A stretch of DNA of 9,865 bases from Acidobacteriota bacterium (GCA_021818645.1 JAKATS010000398.1:1-9865); one strand, 5' to 3'. Shown: positions 1 to 6,600, numbered from the stretch's first letter. Numbers and translations: made by a program. Notes: generated from the sequence alone by a model not told the origin.

Positions 1-1251
1 CTGCAGCGCCACCGTCAGCCCCGCGCCCGCCAGTCCCAGAAAGGTCATGATTTGCGTGGGTTTCCCGAAAAGCAGGATCAAAATCCAGCTCAGGCCCACC
101 AGCACCAGGCCAAACCGCAGCAGATGTTGCAGGGTCCGGATGCGGCCGTGGCCGCCATACCAGCGCCGCACCCCGCGTTCCAGCAGCCGGTCCGAAATCC
201 AGAGCAGCCCGATGCCGGCCAATATATAAAGCAGAACTCCCAGGCTCTGATGCAGCGCCAGTTCCTGTTGCGCGTCGCTGATATCGTCCCAGCGGCTGTA
301 AATATGCGCCAGTTGGGTTTCCAGTTGGATCGCCCGATCGTAGCCGCGCAGCCGCTGCTGTCCGGCGGCCAGTTGATGGGCCAGCGTGATGGCGGCCTGG
401 GCCTGCGCCGCCGCGGCGGCGCTCACCGGCCCATGGCTCAGCATGCGCGCGGCGCCTTGCATCATCGCCGTGCTGTGGCTTTCCCGCTGCCGTAATTGCG
501 CATGCAGCCGCTCGTGTTTCCGGATCAGCCGGGCTGCGGCGGCCAGCGCCTGGGTGCGCGCCCAGCTCAGCGCCGTGTCCTTGGCTGCCAGCAGCCGCCA
601 GGCATGCAGAATGGCGACCAGCCCGTGGGCGGTTTGCGGGTTGCGTTGCGCCGACTGCTGGCTCCAGTGCGTGCGCCACTTGGCCGCGACCTGTTCCACC
701 GCCGCATGCGCCGCCTGATGCGCCTGGGCAATCTGCCGCACCGCGGTGGGCTGGCCGGCGTGGGCGCGCAGCAGATCCTGGCGCGCATCGTCAAACCGGG
801 CCTGGTCTAAACCGAGTTGCGCTTGCGCCAGTTGCAGTCGGGTTTGCAGCCGCGCCCGCTGCTGCGGCGCGGCCTTCGCCAGCGCGGCTTGTAATGTCTG
901 TACGGCCGTCTGTTCGTTCGACAGGGCGGCTTGATTGCGCCGCAGCCGGTCCCACAATGGCCCCGTTCCCTGCCTCGCGGTATGGCGCTCGGCGCGAGCC
1001 AGCCGCGCTTCAAAGGCCAGGTCCATGGCTTCATCGGCCAGTTTTTCCGCTTGGGCTGCCAGTTGCTGCTCTTCCGTCGTGTCGGCCAGGCCCGATATGC
1101 TGCGGGCAATCGCCAATGGGCGCTCGTAATTCGCCAGCACGCGTTTATTCGCTCCACTGGCGGGAAATCCCGAGGTGCTGGCCGCCGAGGCGGTCAGCCA
1201 CCAGGCCGTGCCGCAGCCGGCCAGTAGCAATAAAAACAATATTCTGCGCAT
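1..1251 (-). CDS. MscS-family mechanosensitive ion channel, N-terminal part (runs off window edge)
   Basis: The minus strand is open from an ATG at 1251 to base 1 with no stop, giving 417 residues of a longer protein. An in-frame TGA two codons upstream of the ATG excludes an earlier start. The N-terminus (MRRILFLLLLAGCGTAWWL) is an export signal; it holds both a lipobox-like LAGC at Cys13 and a signal-peptidase I-like ASA-A at 21-24. Residues 30-330 are Ala/Gln/Leu/Arg-rich and probably form long periplasmic helices. Membrane segments follow at about 336-355 and 378-395. The last residues, FLGLAGAGLTVALQ, are the pore-lining helix signature of MscS channels. In this family that helix precedes a cytoplasmic beta domain, which would lie outside the window. 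Known role: opening under membrane tension to release solutes at hypo-osmotic shock. The layout resembles MscK/KefA-like or YnaI-like large channels more than minimal MscS. The family call is firm; the subgroup is not. Confidence 0.85.
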   Translation of the reverse strand, partial: MRRILFLLLLAGCGTAWWLTASAASTSGFPASGANKRVLANYERPLAIARSISGLADTTEEQQLAAQAEKLADEAMDLAFEARLARAERHTARQGTGPLWDRLRRNQAALSNEQTAVQTLQAALAKAAPQQRARLQTRLQLAQAQLGLDQARFDDARQDLLRAHAGQPTAVRQIAQAHQAAHAAVEQVAAKWRTHWSQQSAQRNPQTAHGLVAILHAWRLLAAKDTALSWARTQALAAAARLIRKHERLHAQLRQRESHSTAMMQGAARMLSHGPVSAAAAAQAQAAITLAHQLAAGQQRLRGYDRAIQLETQLAHIYSRWDDISDAQQELALHQSLGVLLYILAGIGLLWISDRLLERGVRRWYGGHGRIRTLQHLLRFGLVLVGLSWILILLFGKPTQIMTFLGLAGAGLTVALQ

Positions 1252-1342
1252 GCTTCAGTTTTCAGCATACAGGAACCCGCAAAGGTTAAAGCGTCTGGGG
1301 AGTTTGTTATTTCTGCCGGATTTTTTACGTACTCTATTAGGA
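1252..1342. promoter_or_regulatory. Divergent intergenic region between the channel and the ABC exporter
   Basis: About 90 bases separate the two divergent starts and should hold promoters for both directions. The segment is more AT-rich than its flanks (TTTGTTATTTC, GGATTTTTTACG). A TTGTTA at 1304-1309 could be a -35 for the exporter, but the candidate -10 elements (TACTCT at 1330, TCTATT at 1333) are poorly spaced, so no promoter is assigned. No clear operator palindrome was seen. Confidence 0.35.
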
Positions 1343-2056
1343 ATGCCGGAAGAGAACCCGAACCATGCGCCCGCGCTTTCCGTCACCGGACTCTGCCGTG
1401 AATACGCCCGCGGCGCCAGCCGCGTGCGCGCCCTTGATGGCGTAACCCTCGCGGTCGGGCGCGGAGAGTTTCTCGCCCTGGTGGGCGCTTCCGGCTCCGG
1501 TAAATCCACGCTGCTCAATCTAATGGCCGGGCTCGATCGTCCCACCGCGGGCAGCATTGTCGCCGAAGGCCGCGACTTGGCTGCGCTGTCGTCCGATGAG
1601 CTGGCCCATTATCGCAACGCCGTGGTGGGCATGGTCTTTCAGGCCTTCAATCTGCTGCCGCGCATGACCCTGGAGGAAAATGTCGAGTTGCCCTTGCGTC
1701 TGGCCGGCTGCGAGCCCGCCCGGCGCGCGGAGCTGGTGCGGGCCGCGCTGGCGCGGGTGGGGCTCGAGTCCCGCGCCGCGCACCGTCCGGGTGAGCTCTC
1801 GGGTGGCGAGCAGCAGCGCGGCGCCATTGCCCGCGCCCTGGTGCTGCGCCCGCGGATTCTTCTCGCCGACGAGCCCACCGGCAATCTCGACAGCCGCACC
1901 GCTCTCGAAATTCTCGATCTGATGAATGAGCTGCGGCGCGACTCCGGCGCCACCATCGTCATGGTCACCCATGAACAGCACCTGGCCGAGCGCTACGCCG
2001 GCCGCATCGCCCGTCTGCGCGACGGCCGGCTCGAAAGTCTGGATGTGCGGGCATGA
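1343..2056 (+). CDS. ABC transporter ATP-binding protein, MacB/LolD type
   Basis: A 237-residue ATPase that would power the permease encoded immediately downstream. All nucleotide-binding motifs are visible: Walker A GASGSGKST (48-56), Q-loop VFQAFNLLP with Gln100, signature LSGGEQQR (152-159), Walker B ILLADEP with catalytic Glu177, D-loop GNLDS (180-184) and switch His210 in MVTHEQ. The short GNLDS/MVTHE style and the size are typical of the LolD/MacB/FtsE group, whose members drive mechanical movements of a periplasmic domain rather than moving solutes through the membrane. ATG 1343 gives the usual family N-terminus; an AGGA lies directly against it, too close for a normal ribosome site, so a weak or leaderless start is possible. 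The frame is open further upstream, to an ATG at 1175, but that would overlap the divergent channel gene. The stop overlaps the next start. Substrate unknown. Confidence 0.93.
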   Translation: MPEENPNHAPALSVTGLCREYARGASRVRALDGVTLAVGRGEFLALVGASGSGKSTLLNLMAGLDRPTAGSIVAEGRDLAALSSDELAHYRNAVVGMVFQAFNLLPRMTLEENVELPLRLAGCEPARRAELVRAALARVGLESRAAHRPGELSGGEQQRGAIARALVLRPRILLADEPTGNLDSRTALEILDLMNELRRDSGATIVMVTHEQHLAERYAGRIARLRDGRLESLDVRA

Positions 2057-3390
2057 GGGGCGGCGACCTGGCCCGGCTGGCGCTGCGCAATCTGCGCGAA
2101 GCCCGGCTGCGCAATGCCCTCACCACCGTGGGCATCGCCGTGGGCGCGGCTTCGCTGGTCGCTATGCTCTCGGTCGGCGTCGGCCTGCAGCATTTTGCCC
2201 GCAGGCGGCTGGCCCGGGCGGGCTTATTTAACTCGATCGTGGTCACCCGCAAAATGAATCTGCGCGGCTACGGCCGCGCCTATCGCTTTGGCAAGACCGC
2301 CGCCGGTGCTCCCACCCGCCCGCTCGATCAGGCCGCGCGCCTCCAATTGGAGCATTTGCCCGGCGTGCTGGCGGTTTATCCCCAGGTCCGCTTCCTCAGC
2401 CTGGTGCGCTACGCCGGCAAATCCTATACCACCCTGATCGCCGGCGTGCCGCCGGCCGCGCGCTCGGGCGGCAGCTTCAGCGGTCTGATCGGGAAGTATT
2501 ACTCCAGCCCCGATGCTGCTCAGGCCATTCTGCAGATGAAGTTCGCCCGTGTTCTCAACCCGCATCCGCGGCAGTTGCTGGGCAAAACCCTGACCCTGCG
2601 TTACGCCGAGCGCCAGCCCTTGCCGGCTCGGCCGGGCTCGGGCGGCGCTGCCGGTTTTGCCATTATTCCCAAAACCCAGCCGTTGCGCATCGTGGGTCTG
2701 GCGCCCCGGGCGCCCGTCTTCGGCCTTTCGGGATTTTTTCGCGGCCGTGTATTTTTGCCCCAGCAGCTCGCCGAGCACCTGCAAATCGCTCAATATAGCA
2801 GCCTGCGTGACCTAGTCAACGGTCAGGGCAAGGGCCGCAACTACGGCAATCTCAATGTGGTCACCCGCGGGCCCGGCCGGGTTCTGCCGGTCGAGCAGGC
2901 GATTAAAAAAATGGGCTTCCGCGCATTTTCTTTAATGGACGCCACCCGGCGCCTGCGCCTGGTTTTTGCCCTCTTCGATCTGTTATTGGGAATTTTCGGC
3001 AGCCTGGCTCTGACCGTGGCTTCGCTCGGCATTGTGAATACCCTTGCCATGGCCCTGCTCGAACGCCGGCGCGAAATCGGCATTCTCAAAGCCCTGGGCG
3101 CGGCCGATGGCGTGGTGCAACGGTTGTTTCTGGCCGAAGCGGCGGTCATGGGCGTGGTCGGCGGCCTGGCGGGCGTGCTTCTGGGCCGGCTCCTGGCCGC
3201 GCTGCTCAACTGGGGCACCAACGACTATCTGGCCCGCCGCCATCTGCCCCATGTCAGCATCGCCCAGGTGCCCTGGTGGTTGGGCCTGGGCGCGCTGGCG
3301 TTTGCCTTGGCGGTCAGTCTGCTGGCGGGGTGGTATCCGGCCCGCCGCGCCGCGCGCCTCGATCCCGTCGAAGCCCTGCGCTATGAGTAA
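2053..3390 (+). CDS. ABC transporter permease, FtsX/MacB fold
   Basis: A 445-residue inner-membrane permease starting within the ATPase stop (ATGA), so the two are translationally coupled. Its topology is that of MacB. A short cytoplasmic N-terminus leads to membrane helix 1 (about 20-46, ALTTVGIAVGAASLVAML). A large periplasmic domain follows (about 47-300). Three closing helices lie at about 303-332, 358-383 and 408-428. The conserved cytoplasmic loop ERRREIGILKALGA (337-350) and the C-terminal PARRAARLDPVEALRYE are hallmarks of the FtsX fold; the loop contacts the ATPase. Such pairs export macrolides, peptides or lipoproteins, or act as mechanotransmitters. Dedicated MacB systems also need a membrane-fusion protein, which is missing here. 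MacB itself carries its ATPase in the same chain, whereas here it is separate. The family is certain; the cargo cannot be read from the sequence. Confidence 0.92.
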   Translation: MRGGDLARLALRNLREARLRNALTTVGIAVGAASLVAMLSVGVGLQHFARRRLARAGLFNSIVVTRKMNLRGYGRAYRFGKTAAGAPTRPLDQAARLQLEHLPGVLAVYPQVRFLSLVRYAGKSYTTLIAGVPPAARSGGSFSGLIGKYYSSPDAAQAILQMKFARVLNPHPRQLLGKTLTLRYAERQPLPARPGSGGAAGFAIIPKTQPLRIVGLAPRAPVFGLSGFFRGRVFLPQQLAEHLQIAQYSSLRDLVNGQGKGRNYGNLNVVTRGPGRVLPVEQAIKKMGFRAFSLMDATRRLRLVFALFDLLLGIFGSLALTVASLGIVNTLAMALLERRREIGILKALGAADGVVQRLFLAEAAVMGVVGGLAGVLLGRLLAALLNWGTNDYLARRHLPHVSIAQVPWWLGLGALAFALAVSLLAGWYPARRAARLDPVEALRYE

Positions 3391-3621
3391 ATCCACTCGC
3401 GCTGCCTGTCGTGGAGCCCGCGCCAGGCATTTGTCAGCCCTCACAGCCTGTGGCAGAAGTGTGGTTTTCTCGGCGCAAGGTCGCGGCACGCTCATGCAAC
3501 GGCAGCAGCCGAAACGGCCGATACCGGCGGCGCGAGCGCAAGCAGTAGTTTGTCCATGCCGAAGCATTGCCGCATGCTACCGTCTTTCATTTTAGTGATC
3601 CGGGCATCCGTATCGTTCGGG
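3391..3621. other. Gene-free stretch after the exporter operon
   Basis: No convincing gene on either strand. Long open frames that enter it from the permease are shadows in GC-rich sequence. The only structure found is a weak inverted repeat TGCCTG...CAGGCA (3403-3408 with 3424-3429, 15-base loop) just after the permease stop, followed by TTTGT. It might help end transcription, but the stem is short and the T-run poor. Confidence 0.4.
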
Positions 3622-3858
3622 TTATGGCAGTCCTGATTTGAGGGTTTGTTTTTCCGCTTCCTGTTGATTCGAGCCAGGTTCTTCCCGCGTCGGCGTTTCG
3701 ATTCCGTTGGCCTTGGCTAAGTTGGTCATGAACTGTTCGTAATGCAGGTAAATTCCATGCTGTTCAAGCCGAGTGCATGCATGCGTAGTGCAGTTTTGAA
3801 CATACGAATGGGTCAAAAGGCGATACGGTAACTTCATACTGTTATCAGCGGGCGACAT
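3622..3858 (-). CDS. Doubtful small hypothetical protein divergent from the regulator
   Basis: A 78-residue frame I do not recognise. It starts at ATG 3858, with CGGAA about five bases upstream as a possible weak ribosome site; a second in-frame ATG is at residue 8. The product is hydrophilic, has two cysteines (VQNCTTHAC), no membrane helix and a Glu/Gln/Lys-rich tail. Its base composition is visibly less GC-rich than the surrounding genes. That could mean a transferred or non-coding segment. It would be divergent from the Crp-type gene with only about 20 bases between the starts. A chance ORF is at least as likely as a gene. Confidence 0.28.
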   Translation of the reverse strand: MSPADNSMKLPYRLLTHSYVQNCTTHACTRLEQHGIYLHYEQFMTNLAKANGIETPTREEPGSNQQEAEKQTLKSGLP

Positions 3859-3867
3859 TACGTTCCG

Positions 3868-3888
3868 ATGGATAGGGCATGGATAGGG
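3868..3888 (+). repeat. Near-tandem 10-base repeat ATGGATAGGG over the regulator start
   Basis: ATGGATAGGG occurs at 3868-3877 and again at 3879-3888, one base apart. Each copy supplies an ATG and a GGATAGGG purine stretch. The second copy holds the first ATG of the Crp-type gene (3879) and puts its AGGG close to the in-frame ATG at 3891. The repeat therefore affects which ATG is used; it may be a slippage duplication. Confidence 0.7.
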
Positions 3889-4637
3889 TCATGAACAAAG
3901 CAAAACTCATCAATTCTAATTTTGTATACGGAGCCCCTCCGCACGATCACCCATTAGAATTCCCGCCGGTCCAACGGCCCGTCTTGCGTAGTTTCGTGCC
4001 GGCATTCGATATTCAGGCGTTTCTGGACCAGCAGGTGGGAGCACCCCTGGCCCGCGCCTATGGCGAGGCCATCTTTTCCCAGGGCGATACCTCGAATGCG
4101 GTATTTTTCATATGCAAAGGGCGGGTCAGAATCTCCGTGGTTTCGACTCAGGGCAAGGAAGTGGTGCTTGCTGTGCTGCCGGCGGGCGCGTTTTTTGGCG
4201 AAGCCTGCCTGGTCGAGCAGCGGATTCGGGCAGCGACCGCCATTGCCATTCAGCCGTCGCTGATCACGCGAGTAGAACAAAAACTCATGGCCCGCCTGAT
4301 GCACGAATCCTTGGAATTTGCCGAAGCCTTCACCGGCGGATTGCTGTTGCATAGCATTCGGCTGGAAGAGGACTTGGTGGACCAGCTCTTCAATTCCTGT
4401 GAAAAACGCCTGGCGCGTCAGCTGCTGCTGCTGGCCAATTACGGTCATGACGTCCAGCCCGAGACTTCTATTGGCCGCATCAGCCAGGAAGTGCTGGGTG
4501 AGATGGTGGGTACGACCCGCAGCCGGATCAGTTTTTTTATGAACCGCTTCCGCAAACTGGGATTTATCGAATACAGCGATAATAGCCCGGAGATTAAAAT
4601 CCATGCGGCGCTGCTGAGTGTGATTCTGCACGACTGA
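3879..4637 (+). CDS. Crp/Fnr-family transcriptional regulator
   Basis: A 252-residue DNA-binding regulator if started at ATG 3879; ATG 3891 gives four residues fewer and is also credible. The first 55 or so residues form a proline-rich N-terminal extension. A cyclic-nucleotide-binding beta-roll covers about 60-140 (AIFSQGDTSNAVFFICKGRVRI, then GAFFGEACLVEQRIRAATA). A long dimerisation helix lies at about 140-180. A winged helix covers about 195-235, with the recognition helix near TTRSRISFFMNRFRKLG (212-228). In E. coli CRP the cAMP phosphate is held by an Arg-Ser pair; here the matching stretch reads Arg-Ala, so cAMP binding is uncertain. There is no N-terminal cysteine cluster, so this is not an Fe-S FNR. 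The C-terminal half closely resembles acidobacterial Crp-type proteins I know. Targets are unknown; I saw no clear TGTGA-N6-TCACA palindrome in the window. Confidence 0.92.
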   Translation: MDRVMNKAKLINSNFVYGAPPHDHPLEFPPVQRPVLRSFVPAFDIQAFLDQQVGAPLARAYGEAIFSQGDTSNAVFFICKGRVRISVVSTQGKEVVLAVLPAGAFFGEACLVEQRIRAATAIAIQPSLITRVEQKLMARLMHESLEFAEAFTGGLLLHSIRLEEDLVDQLFNSCEKRLARQLLLLANYGHDVQPETSIGRISQEVLGEMVGTTRSRISFFMNRFRKLGFIEYSDNSPEIKIHAALLSVILHD

Positions 4638-4682
4638 TGGCAGAATGCGCCAGGGTGCGATCCCGCTTGCTTTTCCATCGGA

Positions 4683-4946
4683 TCAGGCCACTTGCTTGCG
4701 AGCCCCAAGGTCTTCGCTGTGCTTGGCCATGATGGTGGTGGGGAATTGAAATCTATCCGCGGCATGCGGCACATCCGATACCGCGCAGGCGTCGAGCGAA
4801 GCGCCGCAATGGCGGCATTGCTGCCCGCGCATAATTTTACGGCGAATGCGATTCGAACCGGCTTCATATGTGGCCTTTCCCAGGAACAGCCGGGAACACA
4901 TACTGCACTGAATCAAGACCGAATGCGATTGTACTTGGTTAGCCAT
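4683..4946 (-). CDS. Small zinc-ribbon-like protein
   Basis: An 87-residue protein convergent with the Crp-type gene. It begins at ATG 4946, which has a strong ribosome site (AAGAAGG, seven bases before the start), the main reason to accept it as real. Two cysteine pairs, Cys14-x2-Cys17 and Cys44-x2-Cys47 (IQCSMCSRLF and GQQCRHCGASL), are arranged as a zinc ribbon with a 26-residue spacer between the pairs. A basic patch (SNRIRRKIMRG, 31-41) lies between them. The last 30 residues look unstructured. There is no signal peptide or membrane helix, so it should be cytoplasmic and may bind nucleic acid or a partner protein. A competing plus-strand frame at 4692-5009 has no domain pattern. I do not know the specific family. 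Confidence 0.62.
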   Translation of the reverse strand: MANQVQSHSVLIQCSMCSRLFLGKATYEAGSNRIRRKIMRGQQCRHCGASLDACAVSDVPHAADRFQFPTTIMAKHSEDLGARKQVA

Positions 4947-5249
4947 GATAAAACCTTCTTTCCGGACTATTTACTTTCAAACGCTGTAGTCACTCCGCAT
5001 ATAACCTAATCCCGCAGCCCGGATGTGTCTGTCTCATATGCAACAGTCATTTCCGGATATTCCTTTTCGGCCGCGTGTCGGCAGCCCTGCACTTGCGCAG
5101 GGGAAATATTTCGTGGCTTTCCTGGCATGAGAGATCCACCGGATTACACCGCCCTGTGCATGAGCAAATGTGTACAGCGGGTAGATTACGTTCCAGTCCA
5201 TATTGAATCAGGCAGTATGAGGTCAAATTTTTAACAGGAGAATTCAGCC
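4947..5249. other. Intergenic region between the divergent zinc-ribbon gene and the stress cluster
   Basis: About 300 bases without a supported gene. The left half is AT-rich and should carry the promoter of the minus-strand zinc-ribbon gene; a TTATAT at about 4999-5004 on that strand is a possible -10. The right half should carry the promoter of the stress cluster, but I could not pair convincing -35 and -10 boxes; TTGAAT at 5203-5208 is the best fragment. A 69-residue frame at 5025-5234 has no recognisable features and is not accepted. Confidence 0.4.
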
Positions 5250-5831
5250 ATGTCAGACAAAAAATCAGCCATTTTAGGCATTTATCCCGATTATTCCAGC
5301 GTGGAGAACGCGGTGGATCTTCTGAAAGAGGCCGGTTTCGGCAATGCGAATATCTCCGTGTTGTTTCCTGAAAAAGCCGGCGGCAAAAAATTCGCCCATG
5401 ACAAAGGCACGCATGCGCCCGAAGGCACGGTGACCGGCGCGGGCACCGGCGCGGTCGTGGGCGGAACGCTCGGCTGGCTGGTGGGCATCGGCGCCCTGGC
5501 CATCCCGGGGCTGGGCGTGTTCATCGCCGCCGGTCCGCTGATGGCGGCGCTGGCCGGGGTGGGCGTGGGCGGCACGGTGGGTGGAATCACAGGCGGGTTG
5601 ATCGGCCTGGGGATCTCCAAACACGATGCCGAGCGGTATGAAGTGCGGGTCAAGGCGGGCGGAATGTTGCTTTCGGTGCATGCCGAAAACGCCGAGGGGA
5701 CCCAACGCGCCCGGGAAATTATGACGCGGACAGGCGCCCAGGATATTTCCGCCACCGGGGAAGCGAGCGCCAATTATGTGCGGAGCGAGCCCGTAGCGGC
5801 ACACGTTCCCAAGCTCAAGCGCGTGGTCTAG
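5250..5831 (+). CDS. Glycine-zipper general-stress-like protein (17M-like domain)
   Basis: A 193-residue protein with a good ribosome site (AGGAG, nine bases before ATG 5250). Residues 5-40 (AILGIYPDYSSVENAVDLLKEAGF, then ANISVLFPE) form the ferredoxin-like start of general-stress-protein-17M-like proteins. Residues about 58-123 are a glycine-zipper block with repeated GxxxG spacing (GAGTGAVVGGTLGWLVG and GVGVGGTVGGITGGLIGLG), probably membrane-inserting hairpins. The soluble fold then resumes (YEVRVKAGGMLLSVHAENAEGTQRAREIM and TGAQDISATGEA). Related proteins are common in Acidobacteriota and Myxococcota and may be named DUF3341 or general stress protein. Known members rise under starvation or osmotic stress, but the biochemical role is not established. 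It is the first gene of the small-protein run; a hairpin follows it. Confidence 0.85.
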   Translation: MSDKKSAILGIYPDYSSVENAVDLLKEAGFGNANISVLFPEKAGGKKFAHDKGTHAPEGTVTGAGTGAVVGGTLGWLVGIGALAIPGLGVFIAAGPLMAALAGVGVGGTVGGITGGLIGLGISKHDAERYEVRVKAGGMLLSVHAENAEGTQRAREIMTRTGAQDISATGEASANYVRSEPVAAHVPKLKRVV

Positions 5832-5839
5832 CCAGGCAG

Positions 5840-5853
5840 GCCGCAAAAGCGGC
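5840..5853 (+). repeat. Intercistronic hairpin GCCGC-AAAA-GCGGC
   Basis: A perfect five-base GC stem with an AAAA loop lies between the general-stress gene and the DUF2934 gene, just before the AAAGAGA ribosome site of the latter. There is no T-run, so it is not a classical terminator. It could limit 3' decay of the upstream message or modulate translation of the downstream gene. Confidence 0.45.
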
Positions 5854-5870
5854 AGAAAGAGAATCTAACC

Positions 5871-6086
5871 ATGGGACACAAACAGCATCATCACGATCAT
5901 GACGCAACGCACCGCCATGGGCCGGCCAACGGCCTGGCGGCACAGGAACCTGAGCTTGCGGACCGTATCCGGCGGCGGGCCTACGAACTATTCCAAAATC
6001 ATCCGGATAGTTCTGAGCTTCAGAACTGGCTGCGCGCGGAGCGGGAAATTCTGCAGGCTTCGCCCTCACCTCCGGCAGTTCATTAG
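5871..6086 (+). CDS. DUF2934 protein with His-rich N-terminus
   Basis: A 71-residue protein from ATG 5871, with AAAGAGA about seven bases upstream. Residues 1-17 (MGHKQHHHDHDATHRHG) contain seven histidines and two aspartates, an unusual potential metal-binding tail. Residues about 28-62 fit DUF2934: an ADRIRRRAYELFQ helix, then the SSELQNWLRAEREIL segment with its conserved Trp-Leu-Arg-Ala. DUF2934 proteins are small, soluble and of unknown role, often found next to stress genes. The amber stop (6084-6086) is in the same frame as the ferritin-like remnant that follows, so a single-base change would join the two. The family assignment is secure; the function is open. Confidence 0.85.
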   Translation: MGHKQHHHDHDATHRHGPANGLAAQEPELADRIRRRAYELFQNHPDSSELQNWLRAEREILQASPSPPAVH

Positions 6087-6107
6087 CTTTTTCGTTCGCG
6101 TCGGCAC

Positions 6108-6455
6108 AGGGCTGGCGCGGTTACTCCGGGCGATCAAAGCTACCGGGTTACGGTGCTGCGCCTCTTAAATGAGGCGCTGATCGCCGAGTTGGTTTGTACG
6201 CTGCGGTACCAGCGCCATCATTACATGGCCAAAAGCATGCACTCGCGGGCAGTGACAGAGGAGTTGCTTGAACATGCCCGGGAAGAACAGGAACAAAGAC
6301 ATGAAGACCTTGCTCGAAACCAACGGGAACGAAGAACAACAACGAGAACGCTAGGAACGAATCGCATAAAACACCCGAACCGAAACCTTCACTCATTCAT
6401 CTATATCAGGAGAAATCACCATGAAAGCCAGCACCAAAAATCAAATTCAAGGTAA
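6108..6455 (+). pseudogene. Ferritin-like (bacterioferritin-type) protein, truncated remnant
   Basis: From 6108 the frame reads RAGAVTP, then VLRLLNEALIAELVCTLRY, QRHHYMAKSMHSRAVTEELLEHAREEQEQ, to about 6300. This matches my memory of the first two helices of ferritin-like proteins (typically LLNEALATELVCVLRYKRHYFMA and FLEHANEEQEHA). The ExxH iron ligand expected near the end is altered (EEQEQ, then RH). After about residue 65 the similarity stops and the frame continues into basic low-complexity sequence, overlapping the CsbD gene up to 6455. Helices 3 and 4 are missing. No ATG precedes the conserved start; the nearest usable codon is GTG 6153, inside the first helix, with no clear ribosome site. 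I conclude this is a decayed gene truncated at both ends, although a short expressed fragment cannot be excluded. Confidence 0.65.
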
Positions 6456-6600
6456 ATACCGCGTCATTAAAGGCAAACTCAAGGAGCAAGCCGGGCAAAC
6501 GACTCATCACCCGGGCGTGCAGGCCAGGGGCAGGATCGAAAAAACGGCCGGCAAGGTGCAGGGTGCAATCGGCAAGGTGGAGAAAATGGTCGGGAAATAA
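6421..6600 (+). CDS. CsbD-like stress response protein
   Basis: A 59-residue protein with a clear ribosome site (AGGAG, eight bases before ATG 6421). The sequence has the CsbD pattern: an opening NQIQGKYRVIKGKLKEQAG, then a second repeat-like half with RIEKTAGKVQGAIGKVEKM, giving two short amphipathic Lys/Gly-rich helical segments. Length and charge fit the family. CsbD members are small, highly charged, soluble proteins induced in general stress (sigma-B regulated in Bacillus) with no known biochemical activity. It overlaps the tail of the open frame left by the ferritin remnant, further evidence that that tail is not a working gene. It lies 33 bases before the next gene and is probably co-transcribed with it. 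Confidence 0.85.
   Translation: MKASTKNQIQGKYRVIKGKLKEQAGQTTHHPGVQARGRIEKTAGKVQGAIGKVEKMVGK

Noticed and set aside
52..1289. Plus-strand frames over the first 1.3 kb
   Set aside because: The minus strand carries a continuous MscS-type coding sequence with signal peptide and membrane helices; the plus-strand frames have no domain pattern.
3403..3434. Intrinsic terminator after the exporter operon
   Set aside because: The stem is six bases with a 15-base loop and only TTTGT follows, too weak to call as a terminator.
2224..3595. Long open frames on both strands across the permease (2224-2793, 2983-3567, 3044-3595)
   Set aside because: They overlap the well-supported permease gene in other frames and show only the low-complexity Arg/Ala/Gly composition of shadows.
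3954..4631. 225-residue minus-strand frame
   Set aside because: It is exactly antisense to the Crp-type regulator, whose domains are clear; the antisense product has no recognisable features.
5025..5234. 69-residue plus-strand frame before the stress cluster
   Set aside because: No ribosome site, no recognisable motif, and it occupies the likely promoter region of the next gene.
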